Source: Bacillota bacterium
GTDB taxonomy: Bacteria; Bacillota; Clostridia; Acetivibrionales; JAMNYG01
Assembly: GCA_023622945.1 (NCBI GenBank)
Contig: JAMNYG010000167.1
Location: 1 to 33,956 of the forward strand
DNA length: 33,956 nt
Direction: 5' to 3'
The notes beneath the pieces were generated by a model. It saw nothing but the letters and a program-made list of their open reading frames with translations. It was not told the DNA's origin and searched no databases. Positions 1 through 7,683 of the stretch are shown piece by piece. Position 1 is the stretch's first letter. Each line of letters begins with the position of its first letter. The position numbers and the translations under genes are program-made.

Positions 1-213
1 AATCAAAAGGTCTAAAATCTGTTTCTCTTCCTGGGGAGAAAGTTTCTTGCCCCGATATTTTACGCTCAGAGAAGACCCTTTAAAAAATTGTCCGGCAGAT
101 GAGATCTTTTTTTCTATATTTTCAAGTATATCCTTAAAGCTATCGCTCTCACGCATTATGATCGTGAGACCGTTGACGGTTCCTTTAAATGTCACACTGC
201 ACCGGCTCATCAT
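1..213 (-). CDS. minC: Septum site-determining protein MinC, N-terminal part (runs off window)
   Basis: The first 71 codons of a minus-strand gene whose 3' end lies beyond position 1. The translation begins MMSRCSVTFKGTVNGLTI and continues with an FFKGSSLSVKYRGKKLSPQE stretch. This is the MinC N-terminal pattern (V-x-F-K-G-x-x-x-G-L, then FFKG and a K/R-x-L segment). In the known family MinC blocks FtsZ assembly away from mid-cell together with MinD; the N-domain contacts FtsZ. Two ATGs are adjacent (213 and 210). The GGAGG site lies 4 bases before the first and 7 before the second, so 210 is also possible. It follows mreD by 32 bases and is probably the same transcript. The C-terminal beta-helix domain is not visible here. 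Confidence 0.85.
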   Translation of the reverse strand, partial: MMSRCSVTFKGTVNGLTIIMRESDSFKDILENIEKKISSAGQFFKGSSLSVKYRGKKLSPQEEKQILDLLI

Positions 214-245
214 ACGACCTCCGAAAACGTATTGATTCCGTTTAT

Positions 246-551
246 TTAATATCTCCTGGCTGCCTTTTCGGCTTCCTCCATTTTTCTGTGCATCTTTAAA
301 ACAATCAGAAATATCAAACCTGATATTACGCTGTTGTAAACAGCTTCAGGCAGTATCTTGCCCTTTAACGCAAATAATATGTTCCTGTCTCCCGGAAGGA
401 AAACAGCGAAAAAATATACAAGAAATTCATAAACAACAGTAGAGGTAAAAGTAAAAAACAATGCAACAAGAATGTTTTCCCTGTACAGCCTCTTGTTCAG
501 CGAACCTACAACAACCCCCAGATACAGCCCCAGAAGGGAATAAAAACCCAT
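246..551 (-). CDS. mreD: Rod shape-determining protein MreD, N-terminally truncated
   Basis: An integral membrane protein of the elongation machinery. From the only usable start codon (ATG at 551) it has 101 residues, against about 160-175 in typical MreD. The same frame is open upstream to 632 and encodes GLRGNVEGAVAGFSAGLVQD just before the ATG, which is the conserved mid-protein MreD motif. The coding sequence therefore continues upstream without a start codon; a TAG at 633-635 closes the frame. About 40 N-terminal residues (the first membrane segment) are absent, and the frame runs into the mreC stop region. The visible part has about three hydrophobic segments and the family-like LPEAVYN motif. 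It may be a non-functional remnant, a short functional form, or an assembly error. The site before ATG 551 (GGGAAG) is weak. Confidence 0.75.
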   Translation of the reverse strand: MGFYSLLGLYLGVVVGSLNKRLYRENILVALFFTFTSTVVYEFLVYFFAVFLPGDRNILFALKGKILPEAVYNSVISGLIFLIVLKMHRKMEEAEKAARRY

Positions 552-622
552 AATCTTCCCTGATACAATGTCCTGAACAAGACCTGCAGAAAAACCTGCT
601 ACAGCTCCTTCAACGTTACCTC

Positions 623-1474
623 TCAGTCCACACTACCCATTTCGGCATCTGACTTCTTTATCAGGACGACTACCTCCTCAAGCTTCTTAAAGTCAACGGC
701 AGGCTCTATGATGGCATACCTGTACAAATCATTCTCAGACTGTACAACCTGTCTGACCTTGCCTATGACTATACCCTTGGGATATATTCCTCCAAGGCCT
801 GAGGTTTCAATTATATCCCCGTATGCCACATCCACATTGGTATCTATATGATCCATCACACATAGACCCTGATCCTTCAGTGAAAGATCCCCTCTGACCC
901 TGACCAGATCTCCCGTCTTTATAATCCTGCCGTATACAGTACTGTCCATATCTGTAATGGCTACTATCTTTGATGTAAACGGATCTGCGCTTACTACATA
1001 TCCTACAAGTCCGTTGCCGGAAATCACCGGGTAGTTTACCCGAATTCCGTCTCTGCTCCCCCTGTCTATGATAAATACATTAAACCAGTTACCCATATCC
1101 GTAGCTATGATATTTGCGCCGATTGCGTCATAGTCACTGAATCTATCTTTAAGGTTAAGAGCTTTTCTTAACTCCTGAATTTTGTCCTCATAACTCTTGA
1201 GAGTTGCATTTTCCTTTGTAAGTTGCTCTACCTGTTTTCTGAGTCTTTCATTCTCTTCCTTAACAGCTTTTATGTCCTTTAGAAAAGTCAAGCCTGATTC
1301 TATTCTTTGCCCGGCAAAAGTAAAAAACTTCTGAAAAGGCGAAAAAGCAGTATTGATTAAGCTGCCGGCCCATCCGTTCCTGCCTCCCCTGCCTGCCGAT
1401 ATGCCAATACCTATGAGAATTATAACCGTAGCAAGTATAAGCAGGAACAGCTTGCTTTTGAAGATGCGAAACAA
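623..1474 (-). CDS. mreC: Cell shape-determining protein MreC
   Basis: A 283-residue periplasm-facing scaffold protein of the rod complex. An N-terminal membrane anchor spans about residues 9-27, a coiled coil about 67-108 (heptad-like KEENERLRKQVEQL), and then comes the two-lobed beta-barrel domain with MreC-like segments (NWFNVFIIDRGSRDGI, then YPKGIVIGKV). The start is TTG, preceded by a GAGGGGGG site with 7 bases of spacing. The stop codon TGA lies inside the open frame of mreD, so the last two or three residues (SVD) may be coded by former mreD DNA. It is 14 bases downstream of mreB and in the same operon. The body of the gene looks intact. Confidence 0.93.
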   Translation of the reverse strand: MFRIFKSKLFLLILATVIILIGIGISAGRGGRNGWAGSLINTAFSPFQKFFTFAGQRIESGLTFLKDIKAVKEENERLRKQVEQLTKENATLKSYEDKIQELRKALNLKDRFSDYDAIGANIIATDMGNWFNVFIIDRGSRDGIRVNYPVISGNGLVGYVVSADPFTSKIVAITDMDSTVYGRIIKTGDLVRVRGDLSLKDQGLCVMDHIDTNVDVAYGDIIETSGLGGIYPKGIVIGKVRQVVQSENDLYRYAIIEPAVDFKKLEEVVVLIKKSDAEMGSVD

Positions 1475-1488
1475 GGGTTGACCCCCCT

Positions 1489-2511
1489 CTATCTTAATCT
1501 CTTAGGAGAAATTAACACCTTTTTCAAGGTTTCTATTTCTTCCAGTACTTTTCCGGCTCCCTTTGCTACACAATCAAGAGGATTTTCTGCAATAGATACC
1601 GGCATACCTGTTTCTTCCATAATTAGCTTGTCAAGGCCGCTCAAAAGCGCCCCTCCTCCGGTCAGCATTATACCCTTGTCCATGATATCAGCTGCAAGCT
1701 CAGGAGGCGTCTTTTCAAGAGTGAATTTTATAGCATCAACTATAGCGTTGATAGGCTCTTTTATTGCCTCGGTAATCTCGGTGGATGTAATGGTCAAATT
1801 TTTCGGAAGTCCGGTAATCAAATCCCTTCCTCTTACTACGATTGATTCCTCCTTGGGCTTGGGATAGGCGGCGCCTATTTTAACCTTGATTTCTTCTGCC
1901 GTTCTTTCTCCTATCATAAGATTATATTCTTTTTTTACATAGTTAACAATAGCTTCATCAAGTTCATCTCCTGCAATCCTGAGAGATCTGCTGGTGACTA
2001 TTCCCCCAAGAGATATAACGGCAACTTCGCTTGTTCCGCCTCCTATATCCACCACCATGCTGCCTGAAGGCTCTTCAACAGGCAGGTCAGCTCCTATGGC
2101 GGCTGCCATGGGTTCTTCAATAAGATATGCTTCCTTTGCTCCTGCCTGAAGCGTCGCTTCTTCCACTGCCCTTTTTTCAACTTCGGTTACGCCCGAAGGA
2201 ACGCAGATAACAACTCTCGGCTTTGAAAACACTCCTTTGGACATGGCTCTCTTGATGAAGTATTTGAGCATGCTCTGAGTTATGTCAAAATCCGCAATAA
2301 CACCGTCCTTCATAGGCCTTATAGCCACAATGTTGCCCGGTGTCCTTCCTATCATGCTTTTTGCCGCATCACCTACTGCAAGTATGTCTTTGGTTTTCTT
2401 GTTTATTGCAACCACAGACGGTTCTCTGACAACAATTCCCTTACCCTTTACATGAACCAATGTATTGGCTGTTCCAAGATCTATTCCTATGTCCTTTGCA
2501 AATAAACCCAT
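1489..2511 (-). CDS. mreB: Rod shape-determining protein MreB (bacterial actin)
   Basis: An ATP-dependent actin-like filament protein that directs lateral wall synthesis. Numbering from an upstream ATG at 2517, the phosphate-1 motif GIDLGTANT is at about 11-19, phosphate-2 [10 protein letters not shown] at about 155-164 and the adenosine motif [11 protein letters not shown] at 282-292. Length (340-342 residues) is normal. The AGGAGG site lies only a few bases from ATG 2517 but about 9 bases from ATG 2511, so 2511 is preferred. The ribosome site overlaps the TAG stop of radC, which implies translational coupling. All key motifs are intact. Confidence 0.96.
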   Translation of the reverse strand: MGLFAKDIGIDLGTANTLVHVKGKGIVVREPSVVAINKKTKDILAVGDAAKSMIGRTPGNIVAIRPMKDGVIADFDITQSMLKYFIKRAMSKGVFSKPRVVICVPSGVTEVEKRAVEEATLQAGAKEAYLIEEPMAAAIGADLPVEEPSGSMVVDIGGGTSEVAVISLGGIVTSRSLRIAGDELDEAIVNYVKKEYNLMIGERTAEEIKVKIGAAYPKPKEESIVVRGRDLITGLPKNLTITSTEITEAIKEPINAIVDAIKFTLEKTPPELAADIMDKGIMLTGGGALLSGLDKLIMEETGMPVSIAENPLDCVAKGAGKVLEEIETLKKVLISPKRLR

Positions 2512-2524
2512 CGTCATTCTCCTC

Positions 2525-3244
2525 CTAAATTAAACCCTTCTCTTTAAAACTTATATACTTTCCATCTCCTATGATTATATGATCCAAAACCCTTATACCT
2601 AAAATATCTCCGGCGCTCACAAGTCTGGCGGTAGTATTTATATCTTCGGTACTTGGCTCGGGATCTCCGCTTGGGTGATTATGCACAAAAATAACGCTGC
2701 AGCAACCTGCTTTTACAGCTTCCGTAAAGACTTCCCTTGGATGCACTATTGAAGCGGTCAGGCTTCCCACCGAGACATCCACAACCTTCATGACATGATT
2801 TTTGGTATTGAGAAGTATCACTTTAAATGTTTCTTTTTTCAGATGTCTCATCTCTTCCATAAACATGTTGCTTACATCCTGGGGAGAGCTTATAACATAC
2901 TTGTCCCTGGTTCTGTAAGACGAAGCCACCCTCTTGGAAAGTTCCATAACGGCCTTTATTTGTATAGCCTTGACTCTCCCTATCCCTTTAATCTGCATAA
3001 GCTGTTCCAGGGAAACATCGTGCAGAAAGGCCAGACCTAATCCTCCGTCATCCTGCTTAAGGATTTTTTGAGCAAGTGATACTGAAGTTTCATCGTTGGT
3101 GCCTGTCCTGATGATTATTGCCAGCAATTCTGAGTCCGAAAGCATTTCCGCACCAAACTTCTCCAGTTTTTCATAAGGCCTTTCGCTCAATGGCAAATCT
3201 TTTATCTTCAGCCTTGAATTCTCACCACTCATTTTTTCACCCAT
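2525..3244 (-). CDS. radC: RadC family JAB/MPN-domain protein
   Basis: A 239-residue RadC homologue. The N-terminal half carries a helix-hairpin-helix-like stretch ([14 protein letters not shown], about 85-98). The C-terminal JAB domain has the metal-binding [14 protein letters not shown] motif at 188-201. The family keeps the fold of JAMM metalloproteases, but its cellular role is unsettled; the early DNA-repair assignment has not held up. It sits between maf and mreB, a common arrangement in Firmicutes. The start could be ATG 3244 or ATG 3232; neither has a strong ribosome site. Confidence 0.93.
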   Translation of the reverse strand: MGEKMSGENSRLKIKDLPLSERPYEKLEKFGAEMLSDSELLAIIIRTGTNDETSVSLAQKILKQDDGGLGLAFLHDVSLEQLMQIKGIGRVKAIQIKAVMELSKRVASSYRTRDKYVISSPQDVSNMFMEEMRHLKKETFKVILLNTKNHVMKVVDVSVGSLTASIVHPREVFTEAVKAGCCSVIFVHNHPSGDPEPSTEDINTTARLVSAGDILGIRVLDHIIIGDGKYISFKEKGLI

Positions 3245-3280
3245 GAATTGCCGTTATTAATGAACTTAATCATATCATAA

Positions 3281-3859
3281 CTAAAGCAATCTTTGTCCAA
3301 ACTCCTCCAGAAGCTTATCCAATAAGCTTAACGGAAGACCTACCACATTGGAGTAGCATCCGTTTATCCTCTCCACCAGAAGAGCTCCTGTTCCCTGTAT
3401 TGCATATGCACCGGCTTTTCCCTGGTATTCACCTGTATCAAGGTACCTGATTATTTTGTCATCTGAAAGCTTTCTGAATATGACTGTCGTGGTCTCATGG
3501 GAAACCCTGTGCTTTCCTGTTTTTGCATCTACAAGGGCAACCCCTGTGATTACCTGATGAACCTGGCCGTTCAGGTTGCTAAGCATTTCAAAAGCATCTT
3601 GTCTGTCCCGGGGTTTTCCGAATATCCTTCCGTTAAGAACAACAATCGTATCAGCACCAAGAACCAGCCCGGAGTCAATCCTTTCTGCAACATCAAGGGC
3701 TTTACCCAGCGCAAGCTTTTCGGCCTTTTCCTCCGGGCTTCCTTCAAGGGCATTGATGTCCTCATCCATGTTGCTGGGAATAATTTTAAAAGACACTCCA
3801 ACCCCGGAAAGAAGTTCTCTTCTTCTGGGAGATGAGGACGCCAGAATCAGTTCATGCAT
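3281..3859 (-). CDS. maf: Maf family nucleoside triphosphate pyrophosphatase
   Basis: A house-cleaning pyrophosphatase that in the family hydrolyses dTTP/UTP and modified nucleotides to monophosphates. It shows the signature SSSPRR near the N-terminus, GADT (about 69-72), GKP (82-84), HQVITG, the QGKAGAYAIQG segment and the C-terminal GCYSNVVGLP. The KAGAYxIQG form points to the YhdE-type dTTP/UTPase subfamily. ATG 3859 is preferred over the TTG immediately before it, giving 192 residues. It is the first gene after the promoter at 3939-3967 and heads the radC-mreBCD-minC transcript. Confidence 0.93.
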   Translation of the reverse strand: MHELILASSSPRRRELLSGVGVSFKIIPSNMDEDINALEGSPEEKAEKLALGKALDVAERIDSGLVLGADTIVVLNGRIFGKPRDRQDAFEMLSNLNGQVHQVITGVALVDAKTGKHRVSHETTTVIFRKLSDDKIIRYLDTGEYQGKAGAYAIQGTGALLVERINGCYSNVVGLPLSLLDKLLEEFGQRLL

Positions 3860-3938
3860 CAAGTCCGTCCCCCTGCATTATTAAAACATTTCGGCATTAA
3901 AACTTCACTTTTCGGTGTAATTTTGTACAACACAATTA

Positions 3939-3967
3939 ATTATATCCATACATTAAAAAGTTTTCAA
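3939..3967 (-). promoter_or_regulatory. Sigma-A-type promoter of the maf-radC-mreBCD-minC operon
   Basis: On the minus strand the sequence reads TTGAAA, 17 bases, TATAAT. The -10 is perfect and the -35 differs at one base (A for C at position 5). The predicted start is near 3932, about 70 bases before the maf start. No other equally good promoter was seen before radC or mreB. Confidence 0.75.
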
Positions 3968-4013
3968 CATAATTAGTAATTTTTGGCTGCAATTCGACAA
4001 TGCCAGAATATGC

Positions 4014-4949
4014 CTACTGTTTGATGGAATTCTCTTTTTCTTTTAACTCTTTCGGGTCCAGAAAAAACATACTGCCCTGCCTTGCAAGGATCTCCTTCAC
4101 TTTAGGCAGAACACTGCCTATTCCGTCAATCACCTTGCTTGCTTCACTTGTGGTGAGCTCCGAAACATCAGAGACGTTTATCCCCATTTGTCTGAGCACT
4201 TCACGCATGACCGCTTCATGATCAGGATCTATTCCGGCATTTCTTATCTTTGCTTTAAGATAATTTATCTGACGTTCAGTGGCCTTTCTTGCCATGGTTT
4301 GTCTTGTACCGGCCCGCTTCTCCCTCTCATTTGCTATGATGCTCTGCACCGTGTTGAATTCCTCTTCCAGCATCTTTGCTTCTTCGGGGTAAAGCCAGTC
4401 ATTTTCCCCCATAAGCTTTCTTATAACCCTGTCACAGGCACCTGTAATGGTTTTTTCAAGGCCGAATTCCTTATCTTCAATAATTGCTTTTCCTATCCGA
4501 AATTTTTCCCAGTCGTCCAAAACAAAATCCAGGTCATCTCTGACCTTTACCTTTCCTCTTTCTTTAACGGGTTTTCCCCTCTCATCCCTGATCAGGTTTT
4601 TTTCTTCTATCATGTCAGCCACATATTTCTGATACCTGTTGTAGTAGTCCATCTGCTTCCCATCCACCATCATCTGACCGCTTTGAAGGTGTTTTCCCCG
4701 AATCTTCACAATGAATGCCGGCAGTTCCACCACTCCGATTCCGGGAAACTCCACCTCTTTTTTCTCCAGCATTTCAATATCTATATCTTCAAGGGATATT
4801 CCCTTTTCCCTTGCTTTCTTGAACAGTCCCTCCGCCTTAAACCTTAACTCTCCGGATAATCCTTCATAAAAATCCTTTTCGCGATTGTAAGTAACGTCCG
4901 GGGTTTTAATCTCCTGATTCTGTTCGGTGACTTCAATTTCCTGATCCAT
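4014..4949 (-). CDS. Unrecognised charged protein with a phage-type C-terminal segment
   Basis: A 311-residue soluble, strongly charged protein with no signal peptide or membrane segment. I do not recognise the N-terminal two thirds. The region near residue 223 (ATERQINYLKAKI) followed by LTTSEASKVID (about 265-275) resembles a short helical module often found at the C-terminus of phage recombination and single-strand-binding proteins. That resemblance is from memory, not a search. ATG 4949 is chosen because AAGGTGG lies 5 bases upstream; a GTG at 4958 would add three residues. It is alone on the minus strand, convergent with nothing and divergent from mecA. It could be a prophage remnant or a housekeeping protein of unknown role. 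Confidence 0.7.
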   Translation of the reverse strand: MDQEIEVTEQNQEIKTPDVTYNREKDFYEGLSGELRFKAEGLFKKAREKGISLEDIDIEMLEKKEVEFPGIGVVELPAFIVKIRGKHLQSGQMMVDGKQMDYYNRYQKYVADMIEEKNLIRDERGKPVKERGKVKVRDDLDFVLDDWEKFRIGKAIIEDKEFGLEKTITGACDRVIRKLMGENDWLYPEEAKMLEEEFNTVQSIIANEREKRAGTRQTMARKATERQINYLKAKIRNAGIDPDHEAVMREVLRQMGINVSDVSELTTSEASKVIDGIGSVLPKVKEILARQGSMFFLDPKELKEKENSIKQ

Positions 4950-5030
4950 TTTTTCCACCTTCTTTACTTATATTTTAAAAGCTTAACCATTCCAGTAGTA
5001 TTATTCGAAAAATCATCTGAAACTAATATA

Positions 5031-5079
5031 CCTATTATTTCATACTTCTCTTTTTTTGCATTAGGAAGTATAATATAGG
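5031..5079. promoter_or_regulatory. Inverted repeat with a TATAAT box between the unknown gene and mecA
   Basis: An imperfect inverted repeat: left arm 5031-5048 (CCTATTATTTCATACTTC) and right arm 5065-5079 (GAAGTATAATATAGG), with a T-rich loop of 16 bases. A perfect TATAAT (5069-5074) sits inside the right arm, correctly placed to serve mecA about 50 bases downstream. The matching -35 region (TTCTCT) is poor, so an activator or an operator function is possible. This is inference from symmetry only. Confidence 0.4.
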
Positions 5080-5120
5080 TAAGTTAAACTAACTCTTGTA
5101 AAGAAATGAGGTGACATCAT

Positions 5121-5747
5121 ATGAAAATGGAAAAGATAAGCGAAAACATCATCAGAGTCACCATATCATTGAAAGACCTTGAAGAAAGAAACATTGACCT
5201 TAATTCGCTGACTTATAATTCACCTGCTGCCCAGGAATTATTCTGGGATATGATGGAACAGGCTGAGACACTGTTTGGCTTTAGTGCATCCGAGTCACAG
5301 TTGATTTTTGAGGCATCCCAGAATTCCGATGACGATTTTGTTGTGACAATAACAAAGATAGACGAGGACGGGGACTTTGAGTCCATTCATAAATATATAA
5401 AGAATAAATACAAGTTATCAGACACAAAGGTCAAGAGAAGAAACAGGAAGATTTATACTGCTTTTATGGTTTATTCCTTCAGCAGCTTTGATGATTTATG
5501 CCAGCTGAGCCATGTACTCCATCCTGTTTTCTCAGGTCAGAGCACACTTTATAAATTAGGAACTGCGTACTATCTCGTACTCGTGAAAAGCCGCATGACC
5601 CTTTCGGATATAAAGAACCTGGAAACAATTATAAGCGAGTATGGAAACAAGGTGTCCAATGCAAGGTTTTTTGAGGGCTATTTAAACGAATACGGATCCA
5701 AACTGATTGATTCAAATGCAATAGAAGTTATAAACAAATTCTTTTAA
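5121..5747 (+). CDS. mecA: Adaptor protein MecA
   Basis: A 208-residue MecA family adaptor, which in Bacillus hands substrate proteins to the ClpC-ClpP protease. The N-domain (about 1-82) starts MKMEKISENIIRVTISLKDL and contains NSPAAQELFWDMMEQA and VVTITKI, all close to the family pattern. A short acidic linker (DEDGDFES) leads to the C-terminal ClpC-binding-type domain (about 110-208). The ribosome site GAGGTG lies 7 bases before ATG 5121. The gene ends two bases from the convergent phosphatase gene, with no terminator between them. Confidence 0.88.
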   Translation: MKMEKISENIIRVTISLKDLEERNIDLNSLTYNSPAAQELFWDMMEQAETLFGFSASESQLIFEASQNSDDDFVVTITKIDEDGDFESIHKYIKNKYKLSDTKVKRRNRKIYTAFMVYSFSSFDDLCQLSHVLHPVFSGQSTLYKLGTAYYLVLVKSRMTLSDIKNLETIISEYGNKVSNARFFEGYLNEYGSKLIDSNAIEVINKFF

Positions 5748-5749
5748 AC

Positions 5750-7441
5750 CTATGTAACATCCATAACAAGGCATGTGATATCATCTTTTAATTCCTTGTT
5801 TCCTATAAACTCAAACACTGCTCCCGATATTGAATCAACCGTCATGGACGCAGTCTTGTCTTTGGACTGTGATAATACCTTCTTCAGGCGTTCTCCGGAA
5901 AAATATTCTCCTTTAAGGTTTTCCGCTTCGGTCAGACCGTCGGTATAGAATAAAACTTTATCGCCTTTGTTAAGTTTTATTTCATAATCGGTATAATTCA
6001 CGGGATAAAACTCCAGAAACTTGCATATGGGAAAACCCTGAACCGGCAGCTCCGATACCTCTCCCGACTCCCTGACAATGAGGGGTGGAACATTCATCCC
6101 TCCTGAAGAATACTTCAGAACCCTTGTGCGGGTGTCATATATACCGAACAACAGCACTACGTAAACTTCCTCCTTAAAATTGGTTCTGTTAAATGAAACG
6201 TAGATGCTGTTGAGCACTTCGGAAGGGCTTTTCAGATTTGAAGAATCTCCGTTGCTTTTTTTAAAGCCTTCTATGGATTCATTTACAAATACCGTGAGCA
6301 TGGCGGCAGGCACACCGTGTCCGGAGACATCTCCTATGCATATTGCCACGCTATGCTCATCAAGCTTAAATACATTGTAAAAATCTCCGCTAAGCCTTTC
6401 TGCAGGAAAATAAGCCGCAGCAAATGAAACACCGTTAATTTCCGGAAGCGATGTAGGAAGCATGGCCTTCTGGATATCTCTTGCATATTCAAGATCATCC
6501 ATAAGTTTTTGATTTATTCGCTCAAGCTCGCTTGTCCTTTCAGTTACCAACTGATCAAGATTTTCTGCATAGCGTTTCAGTTCGCTCTGAGCCTTGGACA
6601 ACTCCATGTATGGTTTCTGAACTCCGGTGATAAATATAACCTTAAAAACAATATAGTTTGATATTATTAAGAAGATATGTCCAAGATAGTTGTAGATATC
6701 GTAAACACTTCCGTACAAGGTAAACGCAAGCCTGGAAAATACAGATATAACCATGGCCATGCACAGAAGTATCACCATGTGGTCTTTTGTTCTTCTGTAC
6801 TCTGCAAGGTATCTGACAACGGCCAATACAAAAATGCCTATAACAACATATTCCAGTATTATTTTAAGCGGAGTCAGCCCCTGCCCTTCTATGTACATTG
6901 CAGGAAGCACCCCGGGAAAATAAGTAACCGTGTAAAACGAGATCAGACTTATGGCAAGTGGTACAACAATAAAAGGCAGCTTATTATACTTACATTTCAG
7001 ATCTGCAGGTATATGGCTTGCAGTCAGGTATCCGACAGCGGTTATAATGCTGTACAGTATCCAGTAAGTGGTAGCCCTGTTGGCGCAAACATTCTCCACA
7101 AAAAACATGGGCATCCCCTTATAGCTAAGGGTATGGAACAGCCCTATCATCCCTACAGTCGCGTAAGTACTGCCGAAAACAATGGATCTGAGATTATGAG
7201 TCTGGTCATATGTATAATACGATATCAGGAAAATGGCAGAAGCAACCAGCAAATTAAAAAACTCAAACATGGTGTGCCACGCAAGGAAAGATGAAACACT
7301 CATAATGCGGTCAAACAATCCCTGCGCAAGATACGCAAGTTTTAACATAATCAGACATGCTAAGGATACCAGGACAAATATAAAATGATACTTGTTGTTA
7401 CTGTTCAGTTCAAAAATCTTTCTATGCAATGACCTCACCAA
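5750..7441 (-). CDS. MASE3-domain sensor with SpoIIE/RsbU-type PP2C phosphatase
   Basis: A 563-residue membrane sensor phosphatase. Residues about 20-270 hold seven or eight hydrophobic segments matching the MASE3 sensory domain. A coiled coil follows at about 276-325 (SELKRYAENLDQLVTERTSEL). Residues about 335-563 are a PP2C phosphatase of the SpoIIE/RsbU class, with GDF (352-354), GDVSGHG (370-376), YTDGLTEA (499-506) and DD (553-554) as metal-binding motifs. Such proteins dephosphorylate anti-anti-sigma factors, here in response to an unknown membrane or extracellular signal. No anti-sigma partner is adjacent; the only HATPase of that type is at 17367-17798. The start is uncertain (TTG 7441 or GTG 7438). 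Confidence 0.9.
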   Translation of the reverse strand: MVRSLHRKIFELNSNNKYHFIFVLVSLACLIMLKLAYLAQGLFDRIMSVSSFLAWHTMFEFFNLLVASAIFLISYYTYDQTHNLRSIVFGSTYATVGMIGLFHTLSYKGMPMFFVENVCANRATTYWILYSIITAVGYLTASHIPADLKCKYNKLPFIVVPLAISLISFYTVTYFPGVLPAMYIEGQGLTPLKIILEYVVIGIFVLAVVRYLAEYRRTKDHMVILLCMAMVISVFSRLAFTLYGSVYDIYNYLGHIFLIISNYIVFKVIFITGVQKPYMELSKAQSELKRYAENLDQLVTERTSELERINQKLMDDLEYARDIQKAMLPTSLPEINGVSFAAAYFPAERLSGDFYNVFKLDEHSVAICIGDVSGHGVPAAMLTVFVNESIEGFKKSNGDSSNLKSPSEVLNSIYVSFNRTNFKEEVYVVLLFGIYDTRTRVLKYSSGGMNVPPLIVRESGEVSELPVQGFPICKFLEFYPVNYTDYEIKLNKGDKVLFYTDGLTEAENLKGEYFSGERLKKVLSQSKDKTASMTVDSISGAVFEFIGNKELKDDITCLVMDVT

Positions 7442-7579
7442 TAGCTCATTGACCTCATTTGTATCTCTTTATTTAGTTGACATGGAATTGATATAATGTT
7501 AAATCTTATGTTCATTATATTTTATCATTGGTATGGATATATTGGCAATTACTTTCGTAAAATGTGGGAGAATAAAATT

Positions 7580-7630
7580 GGGACACTTCTCTTGCCTGGA
7601 AGAATTCCTTCACAGTGTGAGAAGTGTCCC
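7580..7630 (-). terminator. Long hairpin terminator downstream of lon
   Basis: A perfect 12-bp inverted repeat, GGGACACTTCTC (7580-7591) and GAGAAGTGTCCC (7619-7630), with a 27-base loop that can itself pair (GGAA/TTCC). On the minus strand the stem is followed by AATTTTATT. It lies 54 bases beyond the lon stop codon. It resembles the GGGGAC/GTCCCC palindromes elsewhere in the window. Confidence 0.65.
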
Positions 7631-7683
7631 CTTGCCTTGTTTCGGGAAATGCCCTTTTTCTTCTGCTTTTTACAGCTCAGGAT

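Noticed and set aside
47-235. Plus-strand ORF of 62 codons at the left edge
   Set aside because: It lies on the opposite strand of minC, which has a clear family pattern and ribosome site. The same applies to other long antisense frames over mreB, lon, the hydrogenase-like gene and the GH42-like gene.
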